Shown here piece after piece: positions 42,845 through 52,677 of a stretch of DNA of 64,000 nucleotides. Where the stretch lies: contig CP065366.1 in NCBI GenBank assembly GCA_023206055.1, forward strand, positions 1,984,001 through 2,048,000. The letters run 5' to 3'. The position numbers and the translations under genes were made by a program. Below the pieces are notes generated by a model. It had not been told where the DNA came from. It worked only from the letters and a program-made list of their open reading frames with translations, and did not search any database. This DNA comes from Vibrio cyclitrophicus (lineage in GTDB: Bacteria; Pseudomonadota; Gammaproteobacteria; Enterobacterales; Vibrionaceae). Numbering within the stretch: the first letter of the stretch is position 1; each line of letters opens with the position of its first letter.

Positions 42845-43561
42845 TTATGCGATAGCACTTGCTGCATTTGAATCTAGGAACCACTCTGTTTCGCCAGTTT
42901 TAGACTGGATTTTCGCTGCCGGGTAAGGCAACTCTGAAGCAGGAGTAGTATGAATTTCTTTAACGATCTCAACTTTACCTGCACCTAGTACTAGGTAGCT
43001 GATTCGTTTTGCTGCTTCTAAAACTTTCGCTGTTTTAGAAACTCGGATTTGACCAGACTCAGGGTGAGAAGCTAATACTGATAGGTTCTCATCTTGGTAG
43101 TCCGTTGCGCCCGGGAATAGTGAAGCTGTGTGACCGTCTGCACCAACACCAAGCAGAATCCAATCGAAGACAGGCGTGCCGTTTTCAGTTGGAATTACGC
43201 CTGCCATCTCTTTTGCGAAACGCTCTGCTTCTGCTTTAGGTTCATCTTCACCACGAATGCGGTGGATGTTTTCAGCAGGAAGGTTTACTTGAGTAAACAA
43301 CAATGCATTCGCTTCACCGAAATTGCTTTCAGCGTCGTCTGGTGCAACGCAACGTTCGTCGCCCCACCAGAAGTGAAGGTTATTCCATTGAATACCTTCA
43401 GCGTAAGGCGCCTGCGCTAAAAGCTTGAAAAGCATTTTTGGCGTGCTGCCACCCGACAGTGAAATGTGAACAGGTGTGCCCTGCTCGCTGTATGCTTTCA
43501 TTTCATTTGCTAGGTTTTCAACAACCAGTTCAGGCGTTGCAAAGATCTTGTGATTGATCAT
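42845..43561 (-). CDS. pgl: 6-phosphogluconolactonase
   Basis: Pgl hydrolyses 6-phosphoglucono-delta-lactone. The 238-residue protein carries SLSGGSTPKMLFKLL, WWGDERCV and the GVGADGHTASLFPG signature of the DevB-type family. Its ATG at 43561 overlaps the zwf stop codon (ATGA), so translation is coupled. A longer open frame to 43609 is an artefact inside zwf. Confidence 0.95.
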   Translation of the reverse strand: MINHKIFATPELVVENLANEMKAYSEQGTPVHISLSGGSTPKMLFKLLAQAPYAEGIQWNNLHFWWGDERCVAPDDAESNFGEANALLFTQVNLPAENIHRIRGEDEPKAEAERFAKEMAGVIPTENGTPVFDWILLGVGADGHTASLFPGATDYQDENLSVLASHPESGQIRVSKTAKVLEAAKRISYLVLGAGKVEIVKEIHTTPASELPYPAAKIQSKTGETEWFLDSNAASAIA

Positions 43562-45060
43562 AGTTCGCAGTAATCCGTGTCTGTTAAGTTTTTGCATGGG
43601 AAACGCCATGCGCGGCCATCACGTTGCAGAAGTTCATCTGCTTCTTGTGGGCCCCAAGTACCACAAGCATAGCCAAACAGTGCTTGAGGATCTTGCTTGA
43701 AGTCTAAGATTGGTTGAACGTACTTCCAACATGCTTCTACTGCATCGGTACGTGCAAACAGAGTCGCATCACCGTTCAGTGCATCAAGAAGAAGACGCTC
43801 ATAAGCCGTTAGCATCTGAGTTTCAGGCAAGTCAGAGTAAGAGAAGTTCATTTTCACTTCTTTTGCTTTGAAACCTGCACCTGGCTCTTTCAAACCAAAG
43901 CTCATCTGAATACCTTCATCCGGTTGGATACGGATAATCAGCTTGTTCTCAGGTGCATCTTGACCAAACACTGGGTGAGGCGTGTTCTTAAAGTGAATCA
44001 CGATTTCCGTTACGCGCGTTGGTAAGCGTTTACCCGTACGTACGTAGAAAGGAACCCCATTCCAACGCCAGTTGTTGATGTGTGCTTTAAGACCAATGTA
44101 CGTTTCAGTACGAGAGTCATCCGCAACACCCGGCTCTTCACGGTAACCAAGCAACTGCTGGCCGCGAACGTCTGACGCTGTGTATTGACCTAGCACTAAA
44201 TCTTTACGCAGGTCGTCTTCTTCTAGCGGTTTGAGACACTGAAGAACTTTAACCACTTCGTCACGAATAGAATCAGCATTAATTTGAGCTGGTGGCTCCA
44301 TACCAACCATTGCTAGCACTTGTAGCAGGTGGTTTTGGAACATGTCACGAACGGCGCCAGAACCGTCGTAGTACCCGCCACGCTCTTCTACGCCAAGGAA
44401 CTCAGCACCTGTGATTTCAACGTATTCAATGAAGTTACGGTTCCACAGAGGTTCAAACATCGCGTTTGAGAAACGAAGCACTAGAAGGTTTTGTACCGTT
44501 TCTTTACCAAGGTAATGGTCGATACGGTAGATCTGGTGTTCTTGGAAGTGATGATGGATCTCTTCATCCAGCGCTTGAGCTGATGCTAGATCGTAACCAA
44601 ATGGCTTCTCAATGATAAGACGACGCCAGCCGTTCTTTTCATCGTTCAGGCCATGCGCAGCAAGGTTTGCTGGGATCACACCGTAAAGGCTTGGCGGAGT
44701 TGCCAAGTAGAACAATGTGTTATGGTTTTCGAATTGGTAGTCTTGCTCAAGCTTATCCAGACGTTGTGCTAGACGAGCGTAATCGTCTACATCTGAAGTG
44801 TTGATCGCTTGGTAATGCAGATGTTCAATAAATGCATTCAGCGTCTCTGGCTCAGTTTTTTCCATTTCCTGAAGAGACTTCTTCAGCTTCTCACGGTAAG
44901 ACTCGTCGCTGTACTCAGTACGGCTCACTCCAAGAATCGCAAAGGACTCTGGAAGTTGATTGCTAGCATACAGGTGGTACAAAGCAGGAATTAACTTGCG
45001 GTAAGTTAGATCTCCCGACGCACCAAAAATAACGATGCTGCTGTTTTCAGGTATTACCAT
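43558..45060 (-). CDS. zwf: Glucose-6-phosphate 1-dehydrogenase
   Basis: Zwf makes 6-phosphogluconolactone from glucose 6-phosphate with NADP+. The 500-residue enzyme has the coenzyme motif FGASGDLTYRKLIPALY (about 10-26) and the active-site block YRIDHYLGKETVQNLLVLRF with the key His and Lys. Two ATGs are adjacent (45063, 45060); AGGA is better placed for the second. It is the first gene of zwf-pgl-gnd, so the operon's promoter is likely in the 450-bp gap upstream. Confidence 0.96.
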   Translation of the reverse strand: MVIPENSSIVIFGASGDLTYRKLIPALYHLYASNQLPESFAILGVSRTEYSDESYREKLKKSLQEMEKTEPETLNAFIEHLHYQAINTSDVDDYARLAQRLDKLEQDYQFENHNTLFYLATPPSLYGVIPANLAAHGLNDEKNGWRRLIIEKPFGYDLASAQALDEEIHHHFQEHQIYRIDHYLGKETVQNLLVLRFSNAMFEPLWNRNFIEYVEITGAEFLGVEERGGYYDGSGAVRDMFQNHLLQVLAMVGMEPPAQINADSIRDEVVKVLQCLKPLEEDDLRKDLVLGQYTASDVRGQQLLGYREEPGVADDSRTETYIGLKAHINNWRWNGVPFYVRTGKRLPTRVTEIVIHFKNTPHPVFGQDAPENKLIIRIQPDEGIQMSFGLKEPGAGFKAKEVKMNFSYSDLPETQMLTAYERLLLDALNGDATLFARTDAVEACWKYVQPILDFKQDPQALFGYACGTWGPQEADELLQRDGRAWRFPCKNLTDTDYCEL

Positions 45061-45514
45061 CATCTTTCCTATAAAAACAAGGTTTTTAGTATTCGCCAAA
45101 GGTATCAGCGACATACGAAAATAGATAATAGGTCTTGGCTATTACATCAATAGCGAGAGCCTATTACACTTGAGAATGCGTTTGGTAAACGAGGGTGAAT
45201 GCTATCACCTCTATTCGGGACAGTATTGTCTATGAGTATTTGATTTACATCAACCACTGTGAAAGCAATCGATTAAATATTGACTCATTTCGAACAAATT
45301 CTAATCGATAGCGAAGTTAATAAAGGTAGAAATAGCAGTAAATCGGCATTCTCAAACATTGTAGTAAAGAAAGAATGCCATCTGGTCTGTGGAGTGAGTG
45401 GTAGATTGGTATTAAAAAGTAAACCGTTCTTATTCAACTTGTTTTACAGTTGAAAAATTACAGGATTGTGTTTGTTGTTATCTGTCTTGTAGAAGTCACT
45501 ATTATTGAGCGCGA
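45061..45514. promoter_or_regulatory. Gap upstream of zwf
   Basis: This 450-bp non-coding gap must hold the zwf promoter and the 3' end of the response-regulator transcript. A 7-bp hairpin TTCAACT / AGTTGAA sits near 45434-45456 but lacks a T-run in the regulator's direction. No convincing promoter or operator was resolved by eye. Confidence 0.35.
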
Positions 45515-46210
45515 CTACTTTTTCGGCTTGTTGTAGCAACGTTCAGGACGACCAACGGTGCCGTAGTTTAAATCGGCAACTAACTCACCGGTCGTGATCA
45601 AGAATTCTAGGTAGCGTCTGGCCGTGGTTCGGCTAGCACCAATACGTTCACCCGCCTCATCCGCGGTAATATCAGCAATGTCGGCTTGTTGAAAAATGGC
45701 TCTAATTTTATCAAGCGTTACGCCATCGATCCCTTTCGGTAACGTAGAGACCTTTCGAGAGTCGGCCTTAGCATTCGCTTGCAGCATCTTGTCGACCAAG
45801 CCTTGGTTTAAGTCTGACACACTTTCAAATTCTTGTTGTTGCGATTGGTACTTTTTCAGCGCCGCTTCCAAGCGAGGAAACATCACTGGTTTGAGTAGAT
45901 AGTCGACGACTCCACCGCGCATCGCTTGCTGAAGGGTGTCGACGTCTCGAGCTGCGGTAATCAGAATCACATCACAGCCCTGATTACTGCCACGAACGTG
46001 GTTCAAAATATCGAGCCCACACCCGTCCGGCAGATACACATCCAATAACACCAAATCAGGTTTTAAGATATCTAACTGCATTAACGCTTCAGACTGTGTG
46101 GTCGCAATCCCGACCACATCAAAGCCTCCCATCTGTTCTAAATAACGATGGTGAAGCTCTGCAATCGCAATATCATCTTCAATGACCATGACTCTCGTGG
46201 TTGCGTTCAT
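45515..46210 (-). CDS. CitB/DcuR-family response regulator
   Basis: This 231-residue regulator pairs with the sensor kinase encoded just upstream. The receiver domain (1-125) has the acidic pocket VMVIEDD, the phospho-acceptor in LVLLDVYLPDGCGLDIL (about 54) and the lysine in YLLKPVMFPR. The C-terminal domain (about 160-225) is the winged-helix type of CitB/DcuR, with DEAGERIGASRTTARRYLEFL. Such pairs control uptake and use of di- and tricarboxylates. A GTTAAC-N5-GTTAAY motif shared with tctC suggests tctCBA as a target. The 68-bp gap after the kinase gene implies one operon. Confidence 0.92.
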   Translation of the reverse strand: MNATTRVMVIEDDIAIAELHHRYLEQMGGFDVVGIATTQSEALMQLDILKPDLVLLDVYLPDGCGLDILNHVRGSNQGCDVILITAARDVDTLQQAMRGGVVDYLLKPVMFPRLEAALKKYQSQQQEFESVSDLNQGLVDKMLQANAKADSRKVSTLPKGIDGVTLDKIRAIFQQADIADITADEAGERIGASRTTARRYLEFLITTGELVADLNYGTVGRPERCYNKPKK

Positions 46211-46278
46211 TTATGTTCTTCCTTTAACCATGCTTTTCCGTCACGATGATCTTCGCAAGACCGCTTCGCGCTTAATTA

Positions 46279-47931
46279 TTATTGTTCTTCTTTTGGCAGA
46301 TAAACCGTCATACGTGACCCAAAATCGGGGTTATCAATCATTTCTAGCTGCCCTTGATAACGGTCAGCAAGTTGCTTAATAAGATACAAACCCACACCAC
46401 GGTTTTGCTTCGCTTTGCTCGATACACCTTTTTCGGTCAGTGCGTTGGTTGCCAAGTGTTTTGGCAAACCACACCCTTTGTCTTCTACTTCTACGATAAT
46501 TTCATTACCAAAATCACTGATTGAAACTTCAATTACCCGACGCGCTGGAGCAATTTGTCCCTCTTGCTTAATAACCGTCATCGTTGCATCAAAGGCGTTA
46601 TCAATTAGGTTACCAAGAATTGTGACAACGTCATCCGCGTTTAACCAGCGAGGCAGAGCTTCAAGCCTTGAGCCTTCTTCGACCTTGAGCTCCAAACCTA
46701 TTTCGCGCGCGCGCTCCGTTTTCCCTAAAAGCATGCCTGCAATGAGCGGGTCTTTAACGGTCTCACGCAAAAACTCGATCAAGCTTTGATAGTGCTCCGT
46801 TTCTTGGCCTATCAGTTGCTGAACTGAATCCAATTCGCCCATCTGAATCAAACCACTGATGGTGTTGAGCTTGTTTTGATGCTCGTGGGTTTGTGAACGC
46901 AGTAGATCAGCATACTCTTTGGTTTGTGAGAGCTGGTCTGTTAAGTCGTTGATTTCATCTCGCAATCGGAAACTGGATACCGCGCCGACCACTTCACCCG
47001 CTACTATAATTGGGCTACGGTTGGCAATGATTCGCTTATTGTTTAAATACAACTCTACATCGTGGTCAGTGTCACCCGTTGATAACAGCTGTTCTAAGTC
47101 ACTGCCCACCAACACATCTGATAGACGTTGCTGATTGAGTGCTTTATCTCTATCTATAGACAAGATATCGCAGGCGCTTTTGTTTATTGAGCGCAAAATA
47201 CCGTTCTTATCGATACTTAAAATGCCCTCTTTCACAGTACTCATGGTCACATCAAGTTCTACGTATAAGCGGCCAATTTCTTCTGGTTCAAAGCCCAAAA
47301 TAGCGCGTTGAAAACGACGAGATACATAGCTTGAAATCAAAGCATTGACCGCAACCACCAGCAACGCCATCACAATCAAAAAGGCTAAGTAAGGCTCGAT
47401 TCGATCTTGCAAAGAATCCAATAAGTAACCAACCGACACCACTCCAATAACGGTACCTTGGATGTCTTTAACCGCGGATTTACCACGAACTGAAAAACCA
47501 AGCGATCCTTTGGCCGTCGACACATAAGACTCACCCAACACCAAAGCCTTCTGATTGTCACCACCACGCATTGGTTTACCGAGCCTGTCATCATAAGGGT
47601 GAATCAGGCGGATACCTTTGTCATCTCCCACAACGATAAACGCCGCACCAATGAGCTGCGTGAGGTTACGAAATTTAATTTGGGTTTCTTCAGACAGAAC
47701 GTAGGGAACGCCATTAGGGTCCAACGTTCCATTTTCTTGAATAATGCGGGTGACAAGTGGCGATTCAGATAGAAATTCAGCAACACCTAACGCTTTCAAA
47801 CCCATCTCTTGCTCTTGAGATTGTTTGATGTAGTAAAAACCAGCCGCTGCAAGAATCAAAAGTTCAACAAGGCCTGTGACCGTCATGATAATCAGTAACC
47901 TTTTACGGAAACTGATACTGCTCCATTTCAT
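46279..47931 (-). CDS. CitA/DcuS-family sensor histidine kinase
   Basis: This 550-residue membrane kinase senses an extracellular carboxylate. TM1 is about 12-33. A periplasmic single-Cache/PASp domain (about 35-180) has FIVVGDDKGIRLIHPYDDRL and GVVSVGYLLDSLQ. TM2 is about 185-205. A cytoplasmic PAS domain follows (about 225-330). The phospho-acceptor helix has HEHQNKLNTISGLIQMG (about 356-372), the SPOB-type motif of this family. The HATPase domain shows ILGNLIDNAFDA, VEDKGCGLP and RGVGLYLIKQL. The ligand is not determined by sequence. Confidence 0.94.
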   Translation of the reverse strand: MKWSSISFRKRLLIIMTVTGLVELLILAAAGFYYIKQSQEQEMGLKALGVAEFLSESPLVTRIIQENGTLDPNGVPYVLSEETQIKFRNLTQLIGAAFIVVGDDKGIRLIHPYDDRLGKPMRGGDNQKALVLGESYVSTAKGSLGFSVRGKSAVKDIQGTVIGVVSVGYLLDSLQDRIEPYLAFLIVMALLVVAVNALISSYVSRRFQRAILGFEPEEIGRLYVELDVTMSTVKEGILSIDKNGILRSINKSACDILSIDRDKALNQQRLSDVLVGSDLEQLLSTGDTDHDVELYLNNKRIIANRSPIIVAGEVVGAVSSFRLRDEINDLTDQLSQTKEYADLLRSQTHEHQNKLNTISGLIQMGELDSVQQLIGQETEHYQSLIEFLRETVKDPLIAGMLLGKTERAREIGLELKVEEGSRLEALPRWLNADDVVTILGNLIDNAFDATMTVIKQEGQIAPARRVIEVSISDFGNEIIVEVEDKGCGLPKHLATNALTEKGVSSKAKQNRGVGLYLIKQLADRYQGQLEMIDNPDFGSRMTVYLPKEEQ

Positions 47932-48549
47932 ATTCCATCGTCCCTAACGTTAGACGAACAATGTTAACACCAAGTTAATTGCATGACCTTTTTAGGTACG
48001 CGAATTTGTGACTGTTACTCAACTAAATAATTGAGCAGATTGTTAACTGATAATCCGGAACGCTGTTCATTTCGATCAATCGTTCACTTTTAGAACGGTT
48101 TAGCTTAAAAGCCAAAATAAACGAATAAATATTGAGCTAGATCACTAAGCTTTTAGGTGTTTTTTAGGTTGTTTAAAATAAATACAATTACAATGGTTGC
48201 ATATGAAGAAGTTTATTGTTGCCAAGTTATAAATCATGATTTTCTGACAGCGCTTTAAATCGAAATTTCGATTAACAAAAAGACAACAAGCCTTCGCTCA
48301 CTGGACGTATCTATAACTAAAAGTTGCACGCTCTGCGCTACGGTTGTTGAACAAACAGGTTATCTTTCTAACCTCATTCACACATCCTTATTTACACTAA
48401 AGGCCAGCATGACAACTCCGAGGTGCTTGATCAAATCAGCGCCCAATAATAAAACATTGATGAGCTGGAAGTATCGATCAGTGGCAACGTCCATTAGAAA
48501 CAGGATAAAAAACATAACGTATAAACATTGTTGAAAAGGAAACCAGGCA
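47932..48549. promoter_or_regulatory. Gap upstream of the sensor kinase gene
   Basis: This 618-bp AT-rich gap carries GTTAAC-ACCAA-GTTAAT at 47963-47979, matching the pair upstream of tctC. Another single GTTAAC is at 48042. A small hairpin AGGTTA / TAACCT lies at 48358-48375. A weak 73-codon leftward frame at 48378-48599 was not called. Confidence 0.45.
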
Positions 48550-48777
48550 ATGAAACGCGATAACTTTGGAATTTGTCTTACTAAGACTATGCTGTTCAAA
48601 CATTTACAATCGACTTTTACTCACGTAAGAGCCTATGAGAAAGATGGCACCTCCCCTCTCGATCTCAAGGTGTTGTTAGCATTCCCGCAAATGTCAGGTA
48701 GAGATTTATTACAAACAATGCAAGGTTCAAGACAGTTGGTATGGCGCGCCGATCACCATTGTCCTAGCTTTAAATAA
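48550..48777 (+). CDS. Small hypothetical protein
   Basis: This 75-codon ORF (MKRDNFGICLTKTMLFKHLQ at its start) has AAGGA nine bases before the ATG and a good terminator 40 bp after its stop; these are the only supports. The product is mildly basic and has no signal or membrane segment. I do not recognise a family. It could instead be a transcribed leader or small RNA. Confidence 0.45.
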   Translation: MKRDNFGICLTKTMLFKHLQSTFTHVRAYEKDGTSPLDLKVLLAFPQMSGRDLLQTMQGSRQLVWRADHHCPSFK

Positions 48778-48819
48778 CCTACTTCATTTTGTAAAAACAC
48801 TTCTATACTGAACTTAAAG

Positions 48820-48843
48820 AGCACGCTTCTGCGTGCTTTTTAA
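48820..48843 (+). terminator. Terminator after the 75-codon ORF
   Basis: The stem AGCACGC / GCGTGCT with a TTCT loop is followed by TTTTT. Confidence 0.88.
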
Positions 48844-48992
48844 GTTTCATTTATCTTTGATATTCACCTCACTCAATCTTATTTACACTTGATTAACGAG
48901 TTATGAGAATTTCCATTCATATGAGACAATCTATTCAAGACAAATGACTATCGCCCTGTTAACATTAGAGTTAATGCTCTAATTGGTATTTA

Positions 48993-50432
48993 ATGCAGAT
49001 GACCAAACCAAAATTCCGATACCTTGCGCTCGCTAGTGTGCTCCTCTGCACATTCACGGCGCCAAGCTATGCTGCTTCGCTCACTTTCTCTGAAGCGTGG
49101 CAAATATTACAAGAAAACAACAACTCACTTGCGGCTCAACAAGCCAACGTTGAACGTTATCAACACCTTCAGAACTCAACAAGTAGCCTTAATCTGCCTT
49201 CGATCACCTTGGGGGCTAACTACACGCACCTTGATAGTGACGTAACCATCAATGGTGAACAGTTTTCAGATAGCTTGAGTGGACTGCCATTTCCAATACC
49301 ACCCGGATTTGCTGGCCTACTTGGCGGTGTAACCTCCACCATTACCGAACAAGATATCTTCAGCTCTTCCATTCGTGCGGTGTGGCCTATCTTTACAGGT
49401 GGTCGAATTACCGCTGCGCAAAATGCGGCAGAAGGTAAAAGCGAAGAAGCGCAAAGCCAACTGTTGATGGAGAAACAAGCTCGCTACGAAGATTTAAGTA
49501 AGTATTACTTCTCGGTGATCTTAGCGGAAGACGTCGTGAAAACGCGTCAAGCCGTTGAAGCAGGCCTAACTCAACACCGTGATTTCGCCATTAAGCTTGA
49601 ACAGCAAGGACAGATCGCACGAGTAGAACGTCTGCAAGCCGATGCTTCTTTAGATAAAGCGGTCGTTGAACGCACCAAGGCTGAGAATGACCTCAAAATT
49701 GCTCAGCTAGCACTAACTCAAATTCTTGGCCAAAGCCAGAGCGTTGAACCTTCAGAGCAACTGTTTATCAACAAGAACCTACCTCATATGGATGTGTTCA
49801 TTGATCAAACACTGATGACCTACCCCGGCCTTAAGATCCTTGATGCGAAAGAGAAACAAGCGAGCAGCTTAATCAAAGCTGAAAAAGGCAAATACTACCC
49901 AGAAGTGTACCTTTACGGTGATTACAGCCTTTACGAAGACGACTCGCTAGCGAGTGAAATGAAACCAGATTGGTTAGTCGGCATTGGTGTGAACGTACCG
50001 CTACTTGACACTTCTGGCCGTTCCGACAAAGTCGCCGCCGCTCACAGTGCTGTATCACAGGTTCAATTCCTTAAGTCACAAGCCAAGCAAGACTTAACCG
50101 TATTGGTTCAAAAGACTTACCTTGAAGCAAAGCAAGCGATTGAAGAGGTTCAAGGCCTCAATTCAAGCCTCTCTTTGGCTGAAGAGAATCTATCGCTTCG
50201 TAAAAAGGCGTTCACTCAAGGGCTTTCTAACTCATTAGAAGTGGTTGATGCCGAGCTATATCTGGCGAGTATTAAAACCCAGCAATCGGCAGCGCGATTC
50301 AAATACCTAATCTCTCTCAACAAGCTGCTAGCGCTAACTAGCGAAATGAACGCTTACTCGAGTTACTTAACCTCTTCTGTTCCGTCTGATTTCGACTCAA
50401 AAACAGACAACGATAGCCAGTCAAAAGGATAA
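48993..50432 (+). CDS. TolC-family outer membrane channel of an ABC-2-type exporter
   Basis: This 479-residue outer-membrane efflux protein has a signal peptide (cleaved after SYA, about 27). Two OEP repeats of long helices span about 35-240 and 260-445. It starts an operon with an HlyD adaptor (3-bp gap) and two permease genes. ATGs at 48993 and 48999 are both possible. The C-terminal tail is Ser/Asp-rich. It differs from the adhesin-linked TolC at 10916 and likely exports a small molecule or drug; the substrate is unknown. Confidence 0.9.
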   Translation: MQMTKPKFRYLALASVLLCTFTAPSYAASLTFSEAWQILQENNNSLAAQQANVERYQHLQNSTSSLNLPSITLGANYTHLDSDVTINGEQFSDSLSGLPFPIPPGFAGLLGGVTSTITEQDIFSSSIRAVWPIFTGGRITAAQNAAEGKSEEAQSQLLMEKQARYEDLSKYYFSVILAEDVVKTRQAVEAGLTQHRDFAIKLEQQGQIARVERLQADASLDKAVVERTKAENDLKIAQLALTQILGQSQSVEPSEQLFINKNLPHMDVFIDQTLMTYPGLKILDAKEKQASSLIKAEKGKYYPEVYLYGDYSLYEDDSLASEMKPDWLVGIGVNVPLLDTSGRSDKVAAAHSAVSQVQFLKSQAKQDLTVLVQKTYLEAKQAIEEVQGLNSSLSLAEENLSLRKKAFTQGLSNSLEVVDAELYLASIKTQQSAARFKYLISLNKLLALTSEMNAYSSYLTSSVPSDFDSKTDNDSQSKG

Positions 50433-50435
50433 TTC

Positions 50436-51410
50436 ATGAAACCTATTAAGCCCCTTCTTCTATCTTTAGTTGGTATCGGCGTTATTGGCTGGGTCGGATA
50501 CAGTTTCTACCAAGCTTATCAACCTCAGCCTGTTAAGCTTCAAGGTCAAATCGATGCACAGCAATACAGCATCTCATCGAAAGTACCCGGCAGAATTGAT
50601 GAAATATTCGTACGTAAAGGTGACTCAGTTGAAAAAGGCGAATTGATCTTTTCTCTTCTTAGCCCTGAGATTGATGCGAAATTAGAACAAGCAAAAGCCG
50701 GTCAGAAAGCCGCTGGTGCGTTAGCACAAGAAGCAGAGAATGGCGCGCGTACTCAACAGATCCAAGCCGCTAAAGACCAATGGTTGAAAGCCAAAGCAGC
50801 TGCCGATCTGATGGACAAAACCTACCAACGTGTAAACAACCTTTACAACGATGGTGTCGTTGCCGAGCAAAAACGCGATGAAGCCAAAACACAGTGGCAA
50901 GCGGCGAAGTACACCGAAAGCGCTGCGTTCCAAATGTATCAATTAGCGCAAGAAGGTGCTCGTGACGAAACCAAAGTGGCAGCCGCTCAAAAAGCGTTAA
51001 TGGCAGCGGGTGCGGTAGCGGAAGTTGAAGCTTACGCAAAAGACACACAGATCCACAGCTGGTTTAATGGCGAAGTCTCTCAGGTTCTATTGAGCAGCGG
51101 TGAACTCGCACCACAAGGCTTCCCTGTTGTGACTGTTATCGACACTAAGGATGCTTGGGCCGTGCTCAATGTTCGTGAAGATATGCTTAAACATTTCGAG
51201 AAAGGCAGCCAGTTTGAGGCGTATCTACCGGCTCTGGATAAATCATTAACTTTCCAGGTGACTCACATCGCCGTAATGGGTGATTTCGCAACTTGGCGTT
51301 CAACAGACGCAGCGCAAGGCTTTGACTTACGTACTTTTGAAGTAGAAGCGCACCCTGTCGATACGAGCGAAACACTGCGTATGGGCATGAGCCTAGTGGT
51401 TGAGCTTTAG
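50436..51410 (+). CDS. HlyD-family membrane fusion protein
   Basis: This 324-residue periplasmic adaptor bridges the permeases and the TolC channel. An N-terminal membrane anchor (about 5-25) is followed by a biotinyl-lipoyl half-motif (SSKVPGRIDEIFVRKGDSVE), a long alpha-hairpin (about 85-195) and beta-barrel sequence. It resembles YhiI/YbhG-type adaptors of ABC-2 exporters. It sits 3 bp after the TolC gene. Confidence 0.92.
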   Translation: MKPIKPLLLSLVGIGVIGWVGYSFYQAYQPQPVKLQGQIDAQQYSISSKVPGRIDEIFVRKGDSVEKGELIFSLLSPEIDAKLEQAKAGQKAAGALAQEAENGARTQQIQAAKDQWLKAKAAADLMDKTYQRVNNLYNDGVVAEQKRDEAKTQWQAAKYTESAAFQMYQLAQEGARDETKVAAAQKALMAAGAVAEVEAYAKDTQIHSWFNGEVSQVLLSSGELAPQGFPVVTVIDTKDAWAVLNVREDMLKHFEKGSQFEAYLPALDKSLTFQVTHIAVMGDFATWRSTDAAQGFDLRTFEVEAHPVDTSETLRMGMSLVVEL

Positions 51411-51417
51411 GTGACGT

Positions 51418-52677
51418 ATGTCTGCTAACTTTCGGTCTATCGGCTCGCGATCTACAGACTCGCAATCTAGAAGCTCACAACCTATGTGTTCGCAATCCCC
51501 TGAGCATCATAGAGCGAAGAATACCTTGCTTAGGCAGTGGGCGATTGTCCGCAAGGACAAATGGTTGTTGTCTTGCTTAACTTGGATCCCTTTGCTGCTT
51601 GCTGCCAGTATCTGGCTGATTTTTTCGCAAGGGATCGCTCGTGACTTACCGGTTGCCGTTGTCGACCTTGAGCACAGTCAAATCTCGCAACAGTTCACAC
51701 GTCTTGTTGATGCGTCACCAACGCTGCAAGTCACTCAGAAATACAGCTCGGCGAGTGATGCGGCGAAAGCGATGATCGAACGAGATATCTATGGTTACGT
51801 TGTGATACCAAGGCACTTCGACCGAGACCTTCTACTCGGTTTAAACCCGCAAGTGTCTGTGTTCTATAACAGCCAATTTATCTTGATCGGTAAGCTGGTG
51901 AACTCTGCATTGCTGCAGGCTCAAGGGACTTTTAACGCGCAGCTTGAAGTCGTTAAACAGCTGTCACACGGTGATACCACGGTGCAATCAGCATTAGGCC
52001 AAGCAGTAACAGTGCAAAGCCAGATCACGCCATTGTTCAACAAGAACACCAGTTATGCTCAGTTCTTGGTGTCTGCGGTTATTCCTGCACTATGGCAGAT
52101 CATGATTGTAGTGGGCACGATATTGGTTTTGACGGCGAACGTTAGAGCTCGTGGCCTTCACGCTTGGTTATCCAACGCCCCGATGAAGTCACTCGCATCA
52201 ACATTAACGCCCTACCTTGTCTTGTTTTTGATGTTTGGTATCGCGTTTAGCTTTTGGTTCTATGTACTCTTAGACTGGCCGTTTAACGGCAGCTTTATAG
52301 CATTGACCATTGCCCAACTGCTTACAGTGATCAGTTGTATCATCATGGGTTGTTTGTTTTTCTTCTTAACACTTGATCCTGCAAGGGCGATGAGTTTCGC
52401 TGGCGCATTTACGGCACCAAGTTTTGCGTTCATGGGCATTACCTTTCCAGTAACAGACATGAACACGGCTGCTCAAATTTGGAGAAGCTTGTTGCCAGTG
52501 AGTCATTACATCGAAGTACAAACAGCACAGTCTAGTTATGGCGTAAGCGCAGCACAGTCTTTGATCAGCCTTTCATCTATGTTGTGGTACGCGGTTCCTG
52601 CTTTCGTGGTGATGTTGTTAATTAAAAAACACTTGGCACAGCCAGAAGCATCAGCACAACAAGGAGTACAACGATGA
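51418..52677 (+). CDS. ABC-2-type transporter permease (first of two)
   Basis: This 419-residue ABC2-membrane protein resembles YhhJ/YbhS. About 45 N-terminal residues are Ser- and Gln-rich (SIGSRSTDSQSRSSQ). TM1 (about 54-70) is followed by a large periplasmic loop and five C-terminal helices. No Walker A or ABC signature is present. Its ribosome binding site AGGTGA overlaps the HlyD stop codon, and its end overlaps the next permease gene by ATGA. Confidence 0.9.
   Translation: MSANFRSIGSRSTDSQSRSSQPMCSQSPEHHRAKNTLLRQWAIVRKDKWLLSCLTWIPLLLAASIWLIFSQGIARDLPVAVVDLEHSQISQQFTRLVDASPTLQVTQKYSSASDAAKAMIERDIYGYVVIPRHFDRDLLLGLNPQVSVFYNSQFILIGKLVNSALLQAQGTFNAQLEVVKQLSHGDTTVQSALGQAVTVQSQITPLFNKNTSYAQFLVSAVIPALWQIMIVVGTILVLTANVRARGLHAWLSNAPMKSLASTLTPYLVLFLMFGIAFSFWFYVLLDWPFNGSFIALTIAQLLTVISCIIMGCLFFFLTLDPARAMSFAGAFTAPSFAFMGITFPVTDMNTAAQIWRSLLPVSHYIEVQTAQSSYGVSAAQSLISLSSMLWYAVPAFVVMLLIKKHLAQPEASAQQGVQR

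Noticed and set aside
45434..45456. Hairpin after the response-regulator gene considered as a terminator
   Set aside because: The T-run is on the wrong side for minus-strand transcription.
48378..48599. 73-codon minus-strand ORF with hydrophobic segments
   Set aside because: TTG start without ribosome binding site, and it overlaps the better supported plus-strand ORF at 48550.
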